Positions 43,101 to 55,100 of a stretch of DNA of 64,000 nucleotides are shown piece by piece. The DNA is from Archivesica marissinica (Eukaryota > Mollusca > Bivalvia > Venerida > Vesicomyidae): assembly GCA_014843695.1 (NCBI GenBank), contig CM026390.1:4337971-4401970 (forward strand), read 5' to 3'. A model generated the notes under the pieces. It saw nothing but the letters and a program-made list of their open reading frames with translations, made no database searches and was not told where the DNA came from. The translations under genes and the position numbers were made by a program. Position 1 is the stretch's first letter; the number at the start of each line of letters is the position of its first letter.

Positions 43101-46100
43101 CTGCCTACTGGTCTGTTTGTGTGTCTGTCCCTAGCTAGATCCTGCCTACTGGTCTGTGTGTCTGTCCCAAGCTAGATCCTGCCTGCTGGTCTGTGTGCCT
43201 GTCCCAAGCTAGATCATATCTGCTGGTCTGTGTGCCTGTCCCAAGCTAGACCCTGCCTACTGGTCTGTGTGTCTGTCCCAAGCTAGATCCTGTCTGCTGG
43301 TCTGTGTGCTTGTTCCAAGCTAGATCCTGTCTGCTGGTCAGTGTGCCTGTCCCAAGCTAGATCCTGCCTACTGGTCTGTCCCAAGCTAGATCCTGTCTGC
43401 TGGTCTGTGTGCCTGTCCCAAGCTAGATCCTGTCTGCTGGTCTGTGTGTCTGTCCCAAGCTAGATCCTGTCTGCTGGTCTGTGTGCCTGCCCCAAGCTAG
43501 ATCCTGCCTACTGGTCTGTCCCAAGCTAGATCCTGCCTGCTGGTCTGTGTGCTTGTTCCAAGCTAGATCCTGCCTACTGGTCTGTCCCAAGCTAGATCCT
43601 GCCTGCTGGTCTGTGTGTCTGTTCCAAGCTAGATCATGCCTGCTGGTCTGTGTGTCTGTTCCAAGCTAGATCCTGCCTGCTGGTCTGTGTGCCTGTTCCA
43701 AGCTAGATCCTGCTTACTGGTCTGTGTGCCTGTCCCAAGCTAGATCCTGCCTACTGGTCTGTGTGCCTGTTCCAAGGTAGATCCTGCCTACTGGTCTGTC
43801 CCAAGCTAGATCCTGCCTGCTGGTCTGTCCCAAGCTAGATCCTGCATGCTGGTCTGTGTGCCTGTTCCAAGCTAGATCCTGCCTACTGGTCTGTCCCAAG
43901 CTAGATCATGCCTGCTGGTCTGTCCCAAGCTAGATCCTGCCTACTGGTCTGTGTGTCTGTCCCAAGCTAGATCCTGCCAGCTGGTCTGTGTGTCTGTTCC
44001 AAGCTAGATCCTGCCTGCTGGTCTGTGTGTCTGTTCCAAGCTAGATCCTGCCTACTGGTCTGTGTGTCTGTCCCAAGCTAGATCCTGCCTGCTGGTCTGT
44101 GTGCCTATCCCAAGCTAGATCCTGCCTGCTGGTCTGTGTGCCTGTCCCAAGCTTGATCCTGTCTGCTGGTGTGTGTGTCTGTTCCAAGCTAGATCCTGCC
44201 TGCTGGTCTGTGTGCCTATCCCAAGCTAGATCCTGCCTGCTGGTCTGTGTGCCTGTCCCAAGCTTGATCCTGTCTGCTGGTCTGTGTGTCTGTTCCAAGC
44301 TAGATCCTGTCTGCTGGTTTGTATGCCTGTCCCAAGCTTGATCCTGCCTGCTGGTCTGTATGCCTATCCCAAGCTAGATCCTGCCTGCTGGTCTGTGTGC
44401 CTGTCCCAAGCTTGATCCTGTCTGCTTGTATGTGTGTCAGTTCCAAGTTAGATTCTGCCTACTGGTCTGTGTGTGTGTCTGTCTCAAGCTAGATCCTGCC
44501 TGCTTATCTGTGTGCCTGTCCCAAGCTAGATCCTGTCTGCTGGTCTGTGTGTCTGTCCCAAGCTAGATCCTGCCTACTGGTCTGTGTGTCTGTCCCAAGC
44601 TAGATCCTGCCTGCTGGTTTGTGTGCCTGTCCCAAGCTTGATCCTGTCTGCTGGTCTGTGTGTCTGTTCCAAGCTAGATCCTGTCTGCTGGTTTGTATGC
44701 CTGTCCCAAGCTTGATCCTGCCTGCTGGTATGTATGCCTATCCCAAGCTAGATCCTGCCTGCTGGTCTGTGTGCCTGTCCCAAGCTTGATCCTGTCTGAT
44801 TGTATGTGTGTCAGTTCCAAGTTAGATTCTGCCTACTGGTCTGTGTGTGTGTCTGTCTCAAGCTAGATCCTGCCTGCTGGTCTGTGTGCCTGTCCCAAGC
44901 TAGATCCTGTCTGCTGGTCTGTGTGTCTGTCCCAAGCTAGATCCTGCCTGCTGGTCTGTGTGTCTGTCCCAAGCTAGATCCTGCCTGCTGGTCTGTGTGT
45001 CTGTCCCAAGCTAGATCCTGTCTGCTGGTCTGTGTGCCTGTCCCAAGCTAGATCCTGCCTACTGGTCTGTGTGTCTGTCCCAAGCTAGATCCTGCCTGCT
45101 GGTCTGTGTGCTTGTCCCAAGCTAGATCCTGTCTGCTGGTCTGTGTGCCTGTCCCAAGCTAGATCCTGCCTACTGGTCTGTCCCAAGCTAGATCCTGTCT
45201 GCTGGTCTGTGTGCCTGTCCCAAGCTAGATCCTGCCTGCTGGTCTGTGTGTCTGTCCCAAGCTAGATCCTGCCTGCTGGTCTGTGTCCTGTCCCAAGCTA
45301 GATCCTGCCTACTGGTCTGTCCCAAGCTAGATCCTGCCTGCTGGTCTGTGTGCCTGTCCCAAGCTAGATCCTGCCTACTGGTCTGTTCCAAGCTAGATCC
45401 TGCCTGCTGGTCTGTGTGCCTGTCCCAAGCTAGATCCTGCCTGCTGGTCTGTGTGTCTGTCCCAAGCTAGATCCTGCCTGCTGGTCTGTGTGCTGTCCAA
45501 GCTAGATCCTGCCTGCTGGTCTGTGTGTCTGTCCCAAGCTAGATCCTGCCTGCTGGTCTGTGTGTCTGTTCCAAGCTAGATCCTGCCTGCTGGTCTGTGT
45601 GTCTGTCCCAAGCTAGATCCTGCCTGCTGGTCTGTGTGTCTGTCCCAAGCTAGATCCTGCCTGCTGGTCTGTGTGCCTGTTCCAAGCTAGATCCTGCCTG
45701 CTGGTCTGTGTGTCTGTCCCAAGCTAGATCCTGCCTGCTGGTCTGTGTGCCTGTCCAAGCTAGATCCTGCCTACTGGTTTGTTCCAAGCTAGATCCTGCC
45801 TGCTGGTCTGTGTGCCTGTCCCAAGCTAGATCCTGCCTGCTGGTCTGTGTGCCTGTTCCAAGCTAGATCCTGCCTACTGGTCTGTCCCAAGCTAGATCCT
45901 GCCTGCTGGTCTGTCCCAAGCTAGATCCTGCCTACTGGTCTGTGTGTCTGTCCCAAGCTAGATCCTGCCTACTGGTCTGTGTCTTCCCAAACTAGATCCT
46001 GCCTACTGGTCTGTGTGCCTGTCCCAAGCTTGATCCTGTCTGCTGGTATGTGTGTCTGTTCCAAGTTAGATCCTGCCTACTGGTCTGTGTGTGTGTACCA

Positions 46101-49100
46101 AGCTTGATCCTGCCTACTGGTCTGTCCCAAGCTAGATCCTGCCTGCTGGTCTGTGTGCCTGTTCCAAGCTAGATCCTGCCTACTGGTCTGTGTGCCTGTC
46201 CCAAGCTAGATCCTGCCTACTGGTCTGTCCCAAGCTAGATCCTGCCTGCTGGTCTGGTGCCTGTTCCAAGCTAGATCTTGCCTACTGGTCTGTCCCAAGC
46301 TAGATCCTGCCTGCTGGTCTGTCCCAAGCTAGATCCTGCCTGCTGGTCTGTGTGCCTGTTCCAAGCTAGACCCTGCCTACTGGTCTGTCCCAAGCTAGAT
46401 CCTGCCTGCTGGTCTGTCCCAAGCTAGATCCTGCCTACTGGTCTGTGTGTCTGTCCCAAGCTAGATCCTGCCTACTGGTCTGTGTCTGTCCCAAACTAGA
46501 TCCTGCCTACTGGTCTGTGTGCCTGTCCCAAGCTTGATCCTGTCTGCTGGTATGTGTGTCTGTTCCAAGTTAGATCCTGCCTACTGGTCTGTGTGTGTGT
46601 CTGTCTCAAGCTAGATCCTGCCTGCTGGTATGTGTGCCTGTCCCAAGCTAGATCCTGCCTACTGGTCTGTCCCAAGCTAGATCCTGCCTGCTGGTCTGTG
46701 TGCCTGTTCCAAGCTAGATCCTGTCTACTGGTCTGTCCCAAGCTAGATCCTGCTGCTGGTCTGTCCCAAGCTAGATCCTGCCTGCTGGTCTGTGTGCCTG
46801 TTCCAAGCTAGATCCTGCCTACTGTTCTGTGTCTTCCCAAACTAGATCCTGCCTACTGGTCTGTGTGCCTGTCCCAAGCTTGATCCTGTCTGCTGGTATG
46901 TGTGTCTGTTCCAAGCTAGATCCTGCCTACTGGTCTGTGTGTGTACCAAGCTTGATCCTGCCTACTGGTATGTCCCAAGCTAGATCCTGCCTGCTGGTCT
47001 GTGTGCCTGTTCCAAGCTAGATCCTGCCTACTGGTCTGTGTGCCTGTCCCAAGCTAGATCCTGCCTACTGGTCTGTCCCAAGCTAGATCCTGCCTGCTGG
47101 TCTGGTGCCTGTTCCAAGCTAGATCCTGCCTACTGGTCTGTCCCAAGCTAGATCCTGCCTGCTGGTCTGTCCCAAGCTAGATCCTGCCTGCTGGTCTGTG
47201 TGCCTGTTCCAAGCTAGACCCTGCCTACTGGTCTGTCCCAAGCTAGATCCTGCCTGCTGGTCTGTCCCAAGCTAGATCCTGCCTACTGGTCTGTGTGTCT
47301 GTCCCAAGCTAGATCCTGCCTACTGGTCTGTGTCTGTCCCAAGCTAGATCCTGCCTACTGGTCTGTGTGTGTGTCTGTCTCAAGCTAGATCCTGCCTGCT
47401 GGTCTGTGTGCCTGTCCCAAGCTAGATCCTGTCTGCTGGTCTGTGTGTGTGCCTGTCCCAAGCTTGATCCTGTCTGCTGGTATGTGTGTCTGTCCCAAGC
47501 TAGATCCTGCCTACTGGTCTGTGTGTCTGTCCCAAGCTAGATCCTGCCTACTGGTCTGTGTGTCTCCCAAGCTAGATCCTGCCTGCTGGTCTGTGTGCCT
47601 GTCCCAAGCTAGATCCTGCCTGCTGGTCTGTGTGCCTGTCCCAAGCTAGATCCTGCCTACTGGTCTGTGTGCCTGTCCCAAGCTAGATCCTGCCTGCTGG
47701 TCTGTGTGTCTGTCCCAAGCTAGATCCTGCCTGCTGGTCTGTTCCAAGCTTGATCCTGCCTACTGGTTTGTGTGTCTGTCCCAAGCTAGATCCTGCCTGC
47801 TGGTCTGTTCCAAGCTAGATCCTGTCTGCTGGTGTGTGTGTCTGTCCCAAGCTAGATCCTGTCTGCTGGTCTGTGTGCCTGTCCCAAGCTAGATCCTGTC
47901 TGCTGGTCTGTGTGCCTGTCCCAAGCTAGATCCTGCCTGCTGGTCTGTGTGCCTGTCCCAAGCTAGATCCTGCCTGCTGGTCTGTGTGCCTGTCCCAAGC
48001 TAGATGCTGCCTACTGGTCTGTGTGTCTGTTCCAAGCTAGATCCTGCCTGCTGGTCTGTGTGTCTGTTCCAAGCTATATCCTGCCTGCTGGTCATTGTGT
48101 CTGTCCCAAGCTAGATCCTGTCTGCTGGTCTGTGTGCCTGTCCCAAGCTAGATCCTGCCTACTGGTCATTGTGTCTGTCCCAAGCTAGATCCTGCCTGCT
48201 GGTCTGTGTGTCTGTCCCAAGCTTGATCCTGCCTGCTGGTCATTGTGTCTGTCCCAAGCTAGATCCTGCCTACTGGTCTGTGTGTCTGTCCCAAGCTAGA
48301 TCCTGCCTACTGGTCTGTGTGTGTGTCTGTCCCAAGCTAGATCCTGCCTGCTGGTCTGTCCCAAGCTAGATCCTGTCTGCTGGTATGTGTGTCTGTCCCA
48401 AGCTAGATCCTGTCTGCTGGTGTGTGTCTGTCCCAAGCTAGATCCTGCCTACTGGTCTGTGTGTCTGTCCCAAGCTAGATCCTGTCTGCTGGTCTGTGTG
48501 TCTGTCCCAAGCTAGATCCTGCCTACTGGTCTGTGTGTCTGTCCCAAGCTAGATCCTGTCTACTGGTCTGTGTGTCTGTCCCAAGCTAGATCCTGCCTGC
48601 TGGTCTGTGTGTCTGTCCCAAGCTAGATCCTGCCTACTGGTCTGTGTGTCTGTCCCAAGCTAGATCCTGCCTACTGGTCTGTGTGTCTGTCCCAAGCTAG
48701 ATCCTGCCTGCTGGTCTGTGTGCTTGTCCCAAGCTAGATCCTGCCTGCTGGTCTGTGTGTCTGTCCCAAGCTAGATCCTGCCTGCTGGTCTGTGTGTCTG
48801 TCCCAAGCTAGATCCTGCCTGCTGGTCTGTGTGTCTGTTCCAAGCTAGATCCTGCCTGCTGGTCTGTGTGCCTGTCCCAAGCTTGATCCTGCCTGCTTGT
48901 CTGTGTGTCTGTTCCAAGCTTGATCCTGCCTGCTGGTCTGTGTGCCTGTTCCAAGCTAGATCCTGCCTGCTGGTCTGTGTGCCTGTCCCAAGCTAGATCC
49001 TGCCTGCTGGTCTGTGTGCCTGTTCCAAGCTAGATCCTGCCTGCTGGTCTGTGTGCCTGTTCCAAGCTAGATCCTGCCTGCTGGTCTGTGTGCCTGTCCC

Positions 49101-52100
49101 AAGCTAGATCCTGCCTGCTGGTCTGTGTGCCTGTCCCAAGCTAGATCCTGCCTGCTGGTCTGTGTGCCTGTCCCAAGCTAGATCCTGCCTGCTGGTCTGT
49201 GTGCCTGTCCCAAGCTTGATCCTGTCTGCTGGTATGTGTGTCTGTTCCAAGCTAGATCCTGCCTACTGGTCTGTGTGTGTGTCTGTCTCAAGCTAGATCC
49301 TGCCTGCTGGTCTGTGTGCCTGTCCCAAGCTAGATCCTGTCTGCTGGTCTGTGTGTCCTGTCCCAAGCTTGATCCTGTCTGCTGGTATGTGTGTCTGTCC
49401 CAAGCTAGATCCTGCCTACTGGTCTGTGTGTCTGTCCCAAGCTAGATCCTGCCTGCTGGTCATTGTGTCTGTCCCAAGCTAGATCCTGCCTACTGGTCTG
49501 TGTGTGTGTCTGTCCCAAGCTAGATCCTGCCTACTGGTCTGTGTGTCTGTCCCAAGCTAGATCCTGCCTACTGGTCTGTGTGTGTGTCTGTCCCAAGCTA
49601 GATCCTGCCTGCTGGTCTGTTCCAAGCTTGATCCTGCCTACTGGTTTGTGTGTCTGTCCCAAGCTAGATCCTGTCTGCTGGTATGTGTCTGTCCCAAGCT
49701 AGATCCTGTCTGCTGGTGTGTGTCTGTCCCAAGCTAGATCCTGTCTGCTGGTCTGTGTGCCTGTCCCAAGCTAGATCCTGTCTGCTGGTCTGTGTGCCTG
49801 TCCCAAGCTAGATCCTGCCTACTGGTCTGTGTGTTTGTCCCAAGTTAGATCCTGTCTGCTGGTCTGTGTGTCTGTCCCAAGCTAGATCCTGCCTGCTGGT
49901 CTCTGTGTCTGTCCCAAGCTAGATCCTGCCTGCTGGTCTGTGTGTCTGTTCTAAGCTAGATCCTGCCTGCTGGTCTGTGTGCCTGTCCCAAGCTTGATCC
50001 TGCCTGCTGGTCTGTGTGTCTGTTCCAAGCTTGATCCTGCCTGCTGGTCTGTGTGCCTGTTCCAAGCTAGATCCTGCCTGCTGGTCTGTGTGCCTGTCCC
50101 AAGCTAGATCCTGCCTGCTGGTCTGTGTGCCTGTTCCAAGCTAGATCCTGCCTGCTGGTCTGTGTGCCTGTTCCAAGCTAGATCCTGCCTGCTGGTCTGT
50201 GTGCCTGTCCCAAGCTTGATCCTGCCTGCTTCTCTGTGTGTCTGTTCCAAGCTTGATCCTGCCGGCTTGTCTGTATGCCTGTTCCAAGCTAGATCCTGCC
50301 TGCTGGTCTGTGTGCCTGCCCCATGCTAGATCCTGCCTGCTGGTCTGTGTGCCTGTTCCAAGCTAGATCCTGCCTGCTGGTCTGTGTGCCTGTTCCAAGC
50401 TAGATCCTGCCTGCTGGTCTGTGTGCCTGTCCCAAGCTAGATCCTGCCTGCTTGTCTGTGTGTCTGTTCCAAGCTTGATCCTGCCGGCTTGTCTGTATGC
50501 CTGTTCCAAGCTAGATCCTGCCTGCTGGTCTGTGTGCCTGTCCCAAGCTAGATCCTGCCTGCTGGTCTGTGTGCCTGTTCCAAGCTAGATCCTGCCTGCT
50601 GGTCTGTGTGCCTGTTCCAAGCTAGATCCTGCCTACTGGTCTGTCCCAAGCTAGATCCTGCCTGCTGGTCTGTCCCAAGCTAGATCCTGCCTACTGGTCT
50701 GTGTGTCTGTCCCAAGCTAGATCCTGCCTACTGGTCTGTGTCTGTCCCAAGCTAGATCCTGCCTACTGGTCTGTGTGCCTGTCCCAAGCTTGATCCTGTC
50801 TGCTGGTATGTGTGTCTGTTCCAAGCTAGATCCTGCCTACTGGTCTGTGTGTGTGTCTGTCCCAAGCTAGATCCTGCCTGCTGGTCTGTGTGCCTGTCCC
50901 AAGCTAGATCCTGCCTACTGGTCTGTCCCAAGCTAGATCCTGCCTGCTGGTCTGTGTGCCTGTTCCAAGCTAGATCCTGCCTACTGGTCTTGTCCAGCTA
51001 GATCCTGCCTGCTGGTCTGTCCCAAGCTAGATCCTGCCTGCTGGTCTGTGTGCCTGTTCCAAGCTAGACCTGCCTACTGGTCTGTCCCAAGCTAGATCCT
51101 GCCTGCTGGTCTGTCCCAAGCTAGATCCTGCCTACTGGTCTGTGTGTCTGTCCCAAGCTAGATCCTGCCTACTGGTCTGTGTCTTCCCAAACTAGATCCT
51201 GCCTACTGGTCTGTGTGCCTGTCCCAAGCTTGATCCTGTCTGCTGGTATGTGTGTCTGTTCCAAGTTAGATCCTGCCTACTGGTCTGTGTGTGTACCAAG
51301 CTTGATCCTGCCTACTGGTCTGTCCCAAGCTAGATCCTGCCTGCTGGTCTGTGTGCCTGTTCCAAGCTAGATCCTGCCTACTGGTCTGTGTGCCTGTCCC
51401 AAGCTAGATCCTGCCTACTGGTCTGTCCCAAGCTAGATCCTGCCTGCTGGTCTGGTGCCTGTCCAAGCTAGATCCTGCCTACTGGTCTGTCCCACTAGAT
51501 CCTGCCTGCTGGTCTGTCCCAAGCTAGATCCTGCCTGCTGGTCTGTGTGCCTGTTCCAAGCTAGACCCTGCCTACTGGTCTGTCCCAAGCTAGATCCTGC
51601 CTGCTGGTCTGTCCCAAGCTAGATCCTGCCTACTGGTCTGTGTGTCTGTCCCAAGCTAGATCCTGCCTACTGGTCTGTGTCTGTCCCAAGCTAGATCCTG
51701 CCTACTGGTCTGTGTGCCTGTCCCAAGCTTGATCCTGTCTGCTGGTATGTGTGTCTGTTCCAAGTTAGATCCTGCCTACTGGTCTGTGTGTGTGTCTGTC
51801 TCAAGCTAGATCCTGCCTGCTGGTCTGTGTGCCTGTCCCAAGCTAGATCCTGTCTGCTGGTCTGTGTGTGTGTCTGTCCCAAGCTTGATCCTGTCTGCTG
51901 GTATGTGTGTCTGTCCCAAGCTAGATCCTGCCTACTGGTCTGTGTGTCTGTCCCAAGCTAGATCCTGCCTGCTAGTCGTTGTGTCTGTCCCAAGCTAGAT
52001 CCTGCCTACTGGTCTGTGTGCCTGTCCCAAGCTAGATCCTGCCTACTGGTCTGTGTGTTTGTCCCAAGCTAGATCCTGTCTGCTGGTCTGTGTGTCTGTC

Positions 52101-55100
52101 CCAAGCTAGATCCTGCCTACTGGTCTGTGTGTCTGTCCCAAGCTAGATCCTGCCTGCTGGTCATTGTGTCTGTCCCAAGCTAGATCCTGCCTACTGGTCT
52201 GTGTGTGTGTCTGTCCCAAGCTAGATCCTGCCTACTGGTCTGTGTGTCTGTCCCAAGCTAGATCCTGCCTGCTGGTCATTGTGTCTGTCCCAAGCTAGAT
52301 CCTGCCTACTGGTCTGTGTGCCTGTCCCAAGCTAGATCCTGCCTACTGGTCTGTGTGTTTGTCCCAAGCTAGATCCTGTCTGCTGGTCTGTGTGTCTGTC
52401 CCAAGCTAGATCCTGCCTACTGGTCTGTGTGTCTGTCCCAAGCTAGATCCTGCCTGCTGGTCTGTGTGTCTGTCCCAAGCTAGATCCTGCCTACTGGTCT
52501 GTGTGTCTGTCCCAAGCTAGATCCTGCCTGCTGGTCTGTGTGTCTGTCCCAAGCTAGATCCTGCCTACTGGTCTGTGTGTCTGTCCCAAGCTAGATCCTG
52601 CCTGCTGGTCTTTGTGTCTGTCCCAAGCTAGATCCTGCCTGCTGGTCTGTGTGCCTGTCCCAAGCTAGATCCTGCCTACTGGTCTGTGTGTTTGTCCCAA
52701 GCTAGATCCTGTCTGCTGGTCTGTGTGTCTGTCCCAAGCTAGATCCTGCCTACTGGTCTGTGTGTCTGTCCCAAGCTAGATCCTGCCTGCTGGTCTTTGT
52801 GTCTGTCCCAAGCTAGATCCTGCCTACTGGTCTGTGTGTCTGTCCCAAGCTAGATCCTGTCTGCTGGTCTGTGTGTCTGTCCCAAGCTAGATCCTGCCTA
52901 CTGGTCTGTGTGTCTGTCCCAAGCTAGATCCTGCCTACTGGTCTGTGTGTCTGTCCCAAGCTAGATCCTGCCTGCTGGTCTGTGTGCTTGTCCCAAGCTA
53001 GATCCTGCCTGCTGGTCTGTGTGTCTGTCCCAAGCTAGATCCTGCCTGCTGGTCTGTGTGCCTGTTCCAAGCTAGATCCTGTCTGCTGGTCTGTGTGTCT
53101 GTCCCAAGCTAGATCCTGTCTGCTGGTCTGTGTGCCTGTCCCAAGCTAGATCCTGCCTACTGGTCTGTGTGTCTGTCCCAAGCTAGATCCTGCCTGCTGG
53201 TCTGTGTGTCTGTCCCAAGCTAGATCCTGCCTGCTGGTCTGTGTGTCTGTCCCAAGCTAGATCCTGCCTGCTGGTCTGTGTGTCTGTTCCAAGCTAGATC
53301 CTGCCTACTGGTCTGTGTGTGTGTCTGTCCCAAGCTAGATCCTGCCTGCTGGTCTGTGTGCCTGTCCCAAGCTAGATCCTGCCTGCTGGTCTGTGTGCCT
53401 GTCCCAAGCTAGATCCTGCCTGCTGGTCTGTGTGTCTGTCCCAAGCTAGATCCTGCCTGCTGGTCTGTTCCAAGCTGATCCTGCCTCTGGTTGTGTGTCT
53501 GTCCCAAGCTAGATCCTGCCTGCTGGTCTGTTGTGTGTCTGTCCCAAGCTAGATCCTGCCTGCTGGTCTGTGTGCCTGTCCCAAGCTAGATCCTGCCTGC
53601 TGGTCTGTGTGCCTGTCCCAAGCTAGATCCTGCCTGCTGGTCTGTGTGTCTGTCCCAAGCTAGATCCTGCCTGCTGGTCTGTGTGCCTGTCCCAAGCTAG
53701 ATGCTGCCTACTGGTCTGTGTGTCTGTTCCAAGCTAGATCCTGCCTGCTGGTCTGTGTGTCTGTTCCAAGCTATATCCTGCCTGCTGGTCATTGTGTCTG
53801 TCCCAAGCTAGATCCTGTCTGCTGGTCTGTGTGCCTGTCCCAAGCTAGATCCTGCCTACTGGTCATTGTGTCTGTCCCAAGCTAGATCCTGCCTGCTGGT
53901 CTGTGTGTCTGTCCCAAGCTTGATCCTGCCTGCTGGTCATTGTGTCTGTCCCAAGCTAGATCCTGCCTACTGGTCTGTGTGTCTGTCCCAAGCTAGATCC
54001 TGCCTACTGGTCTGTGTGTGTGTCTGTCCCAAGCTAGATCCTGCCTGCTGGTCTGTTCCAAGCTTGATCCTGCCTACTGGTTTGTGTGTCTGTCCCAAGC
54101 TAGATCCTGTCTGCTGGTATGTGTGTCTGTCCCAAGCTAGATCCTGTCTGCTGGTGTGTGTCTGTCCCAAGCTAGATCCTGTCTGCTGGTCTGTGTGCCT
54201 GTCCCAAGCTAGATCCTGTCTGCTGGTCTGTGTGCCTGTCCCAAGCTAGATCCTGCCTACTGGTCTGTGTGTCTGTCCCAAGCTAGATCCTGTCTGCTGG
54301 TCTGTGTGTCTGTCCCAAGCTAGATCCTGCCTGCTGGTCTGTGTGTCTGTCCCAAGCTAGATCCTGCCTGCTGGTCTGTGTGTCTGTCCCAAGCTAGATC
54401 CTGCCTACTGGTCTGTGTGTCTGTCCCAAGCTAGATCCTGCCTGCTGGTCTGTGTGTCTGTCCCAAGCTAGATCCTGCCTGCTGGTCTGTGTGTCTGTTC
54501 CAAGCTAGATCGTGCCCAAGCTAGATCCTGCCTGCTGGTCTGTGTGTCTGTCCCAAGCTTCTGCCTGCTGGTCTGTGTGTCTGTCCCAAGCTAGATCCTG
54601 CCTGCTGGTCTGTGTGTCTGTCCCAAGCTAGATCCTGCCTACTGGTCTGTGTGTCTGTCCCAAGCTAGATCCTGCCTGCTGGTCTGTGTGCTTGTCCCAA
54701 GCTAGATCCTGCCTGCTGGTCTGTGTGTCTGTCCCAAGCTAGATCCTGCCTGCTGGTCTGTGTGTCTGTCCCAAGCTAGATCCTGCCTGCTGGTCTGTGT
54801 GTCTGTTCCAAGCTAGATCCTGCCTGCTGGTCTGTGTGCCTGTCCCAAGCTTGATCCTGCCTGCTTGTCTGTGTGTCTGTTCCAAGCTTGATCCTGCCGG
54901 CTTGTCTGTATGCCTGTTCCAAGCTAGATCCTGCCTGCTGGTCTGTGTGCCTGCCCCATGCTAGATCCTGCCTGCTGGTCTGTGTGCCTGTTCCAAGCTA
55001 GATCCTGCCTGCTGGTCTGTGTGCTTGTTCCAAGCTAGATCCTGCCTGCTGGTCTGTGTGCCTATCCCAAGCTAGATCCTGCCTGCTGGTCTGTGTGCCT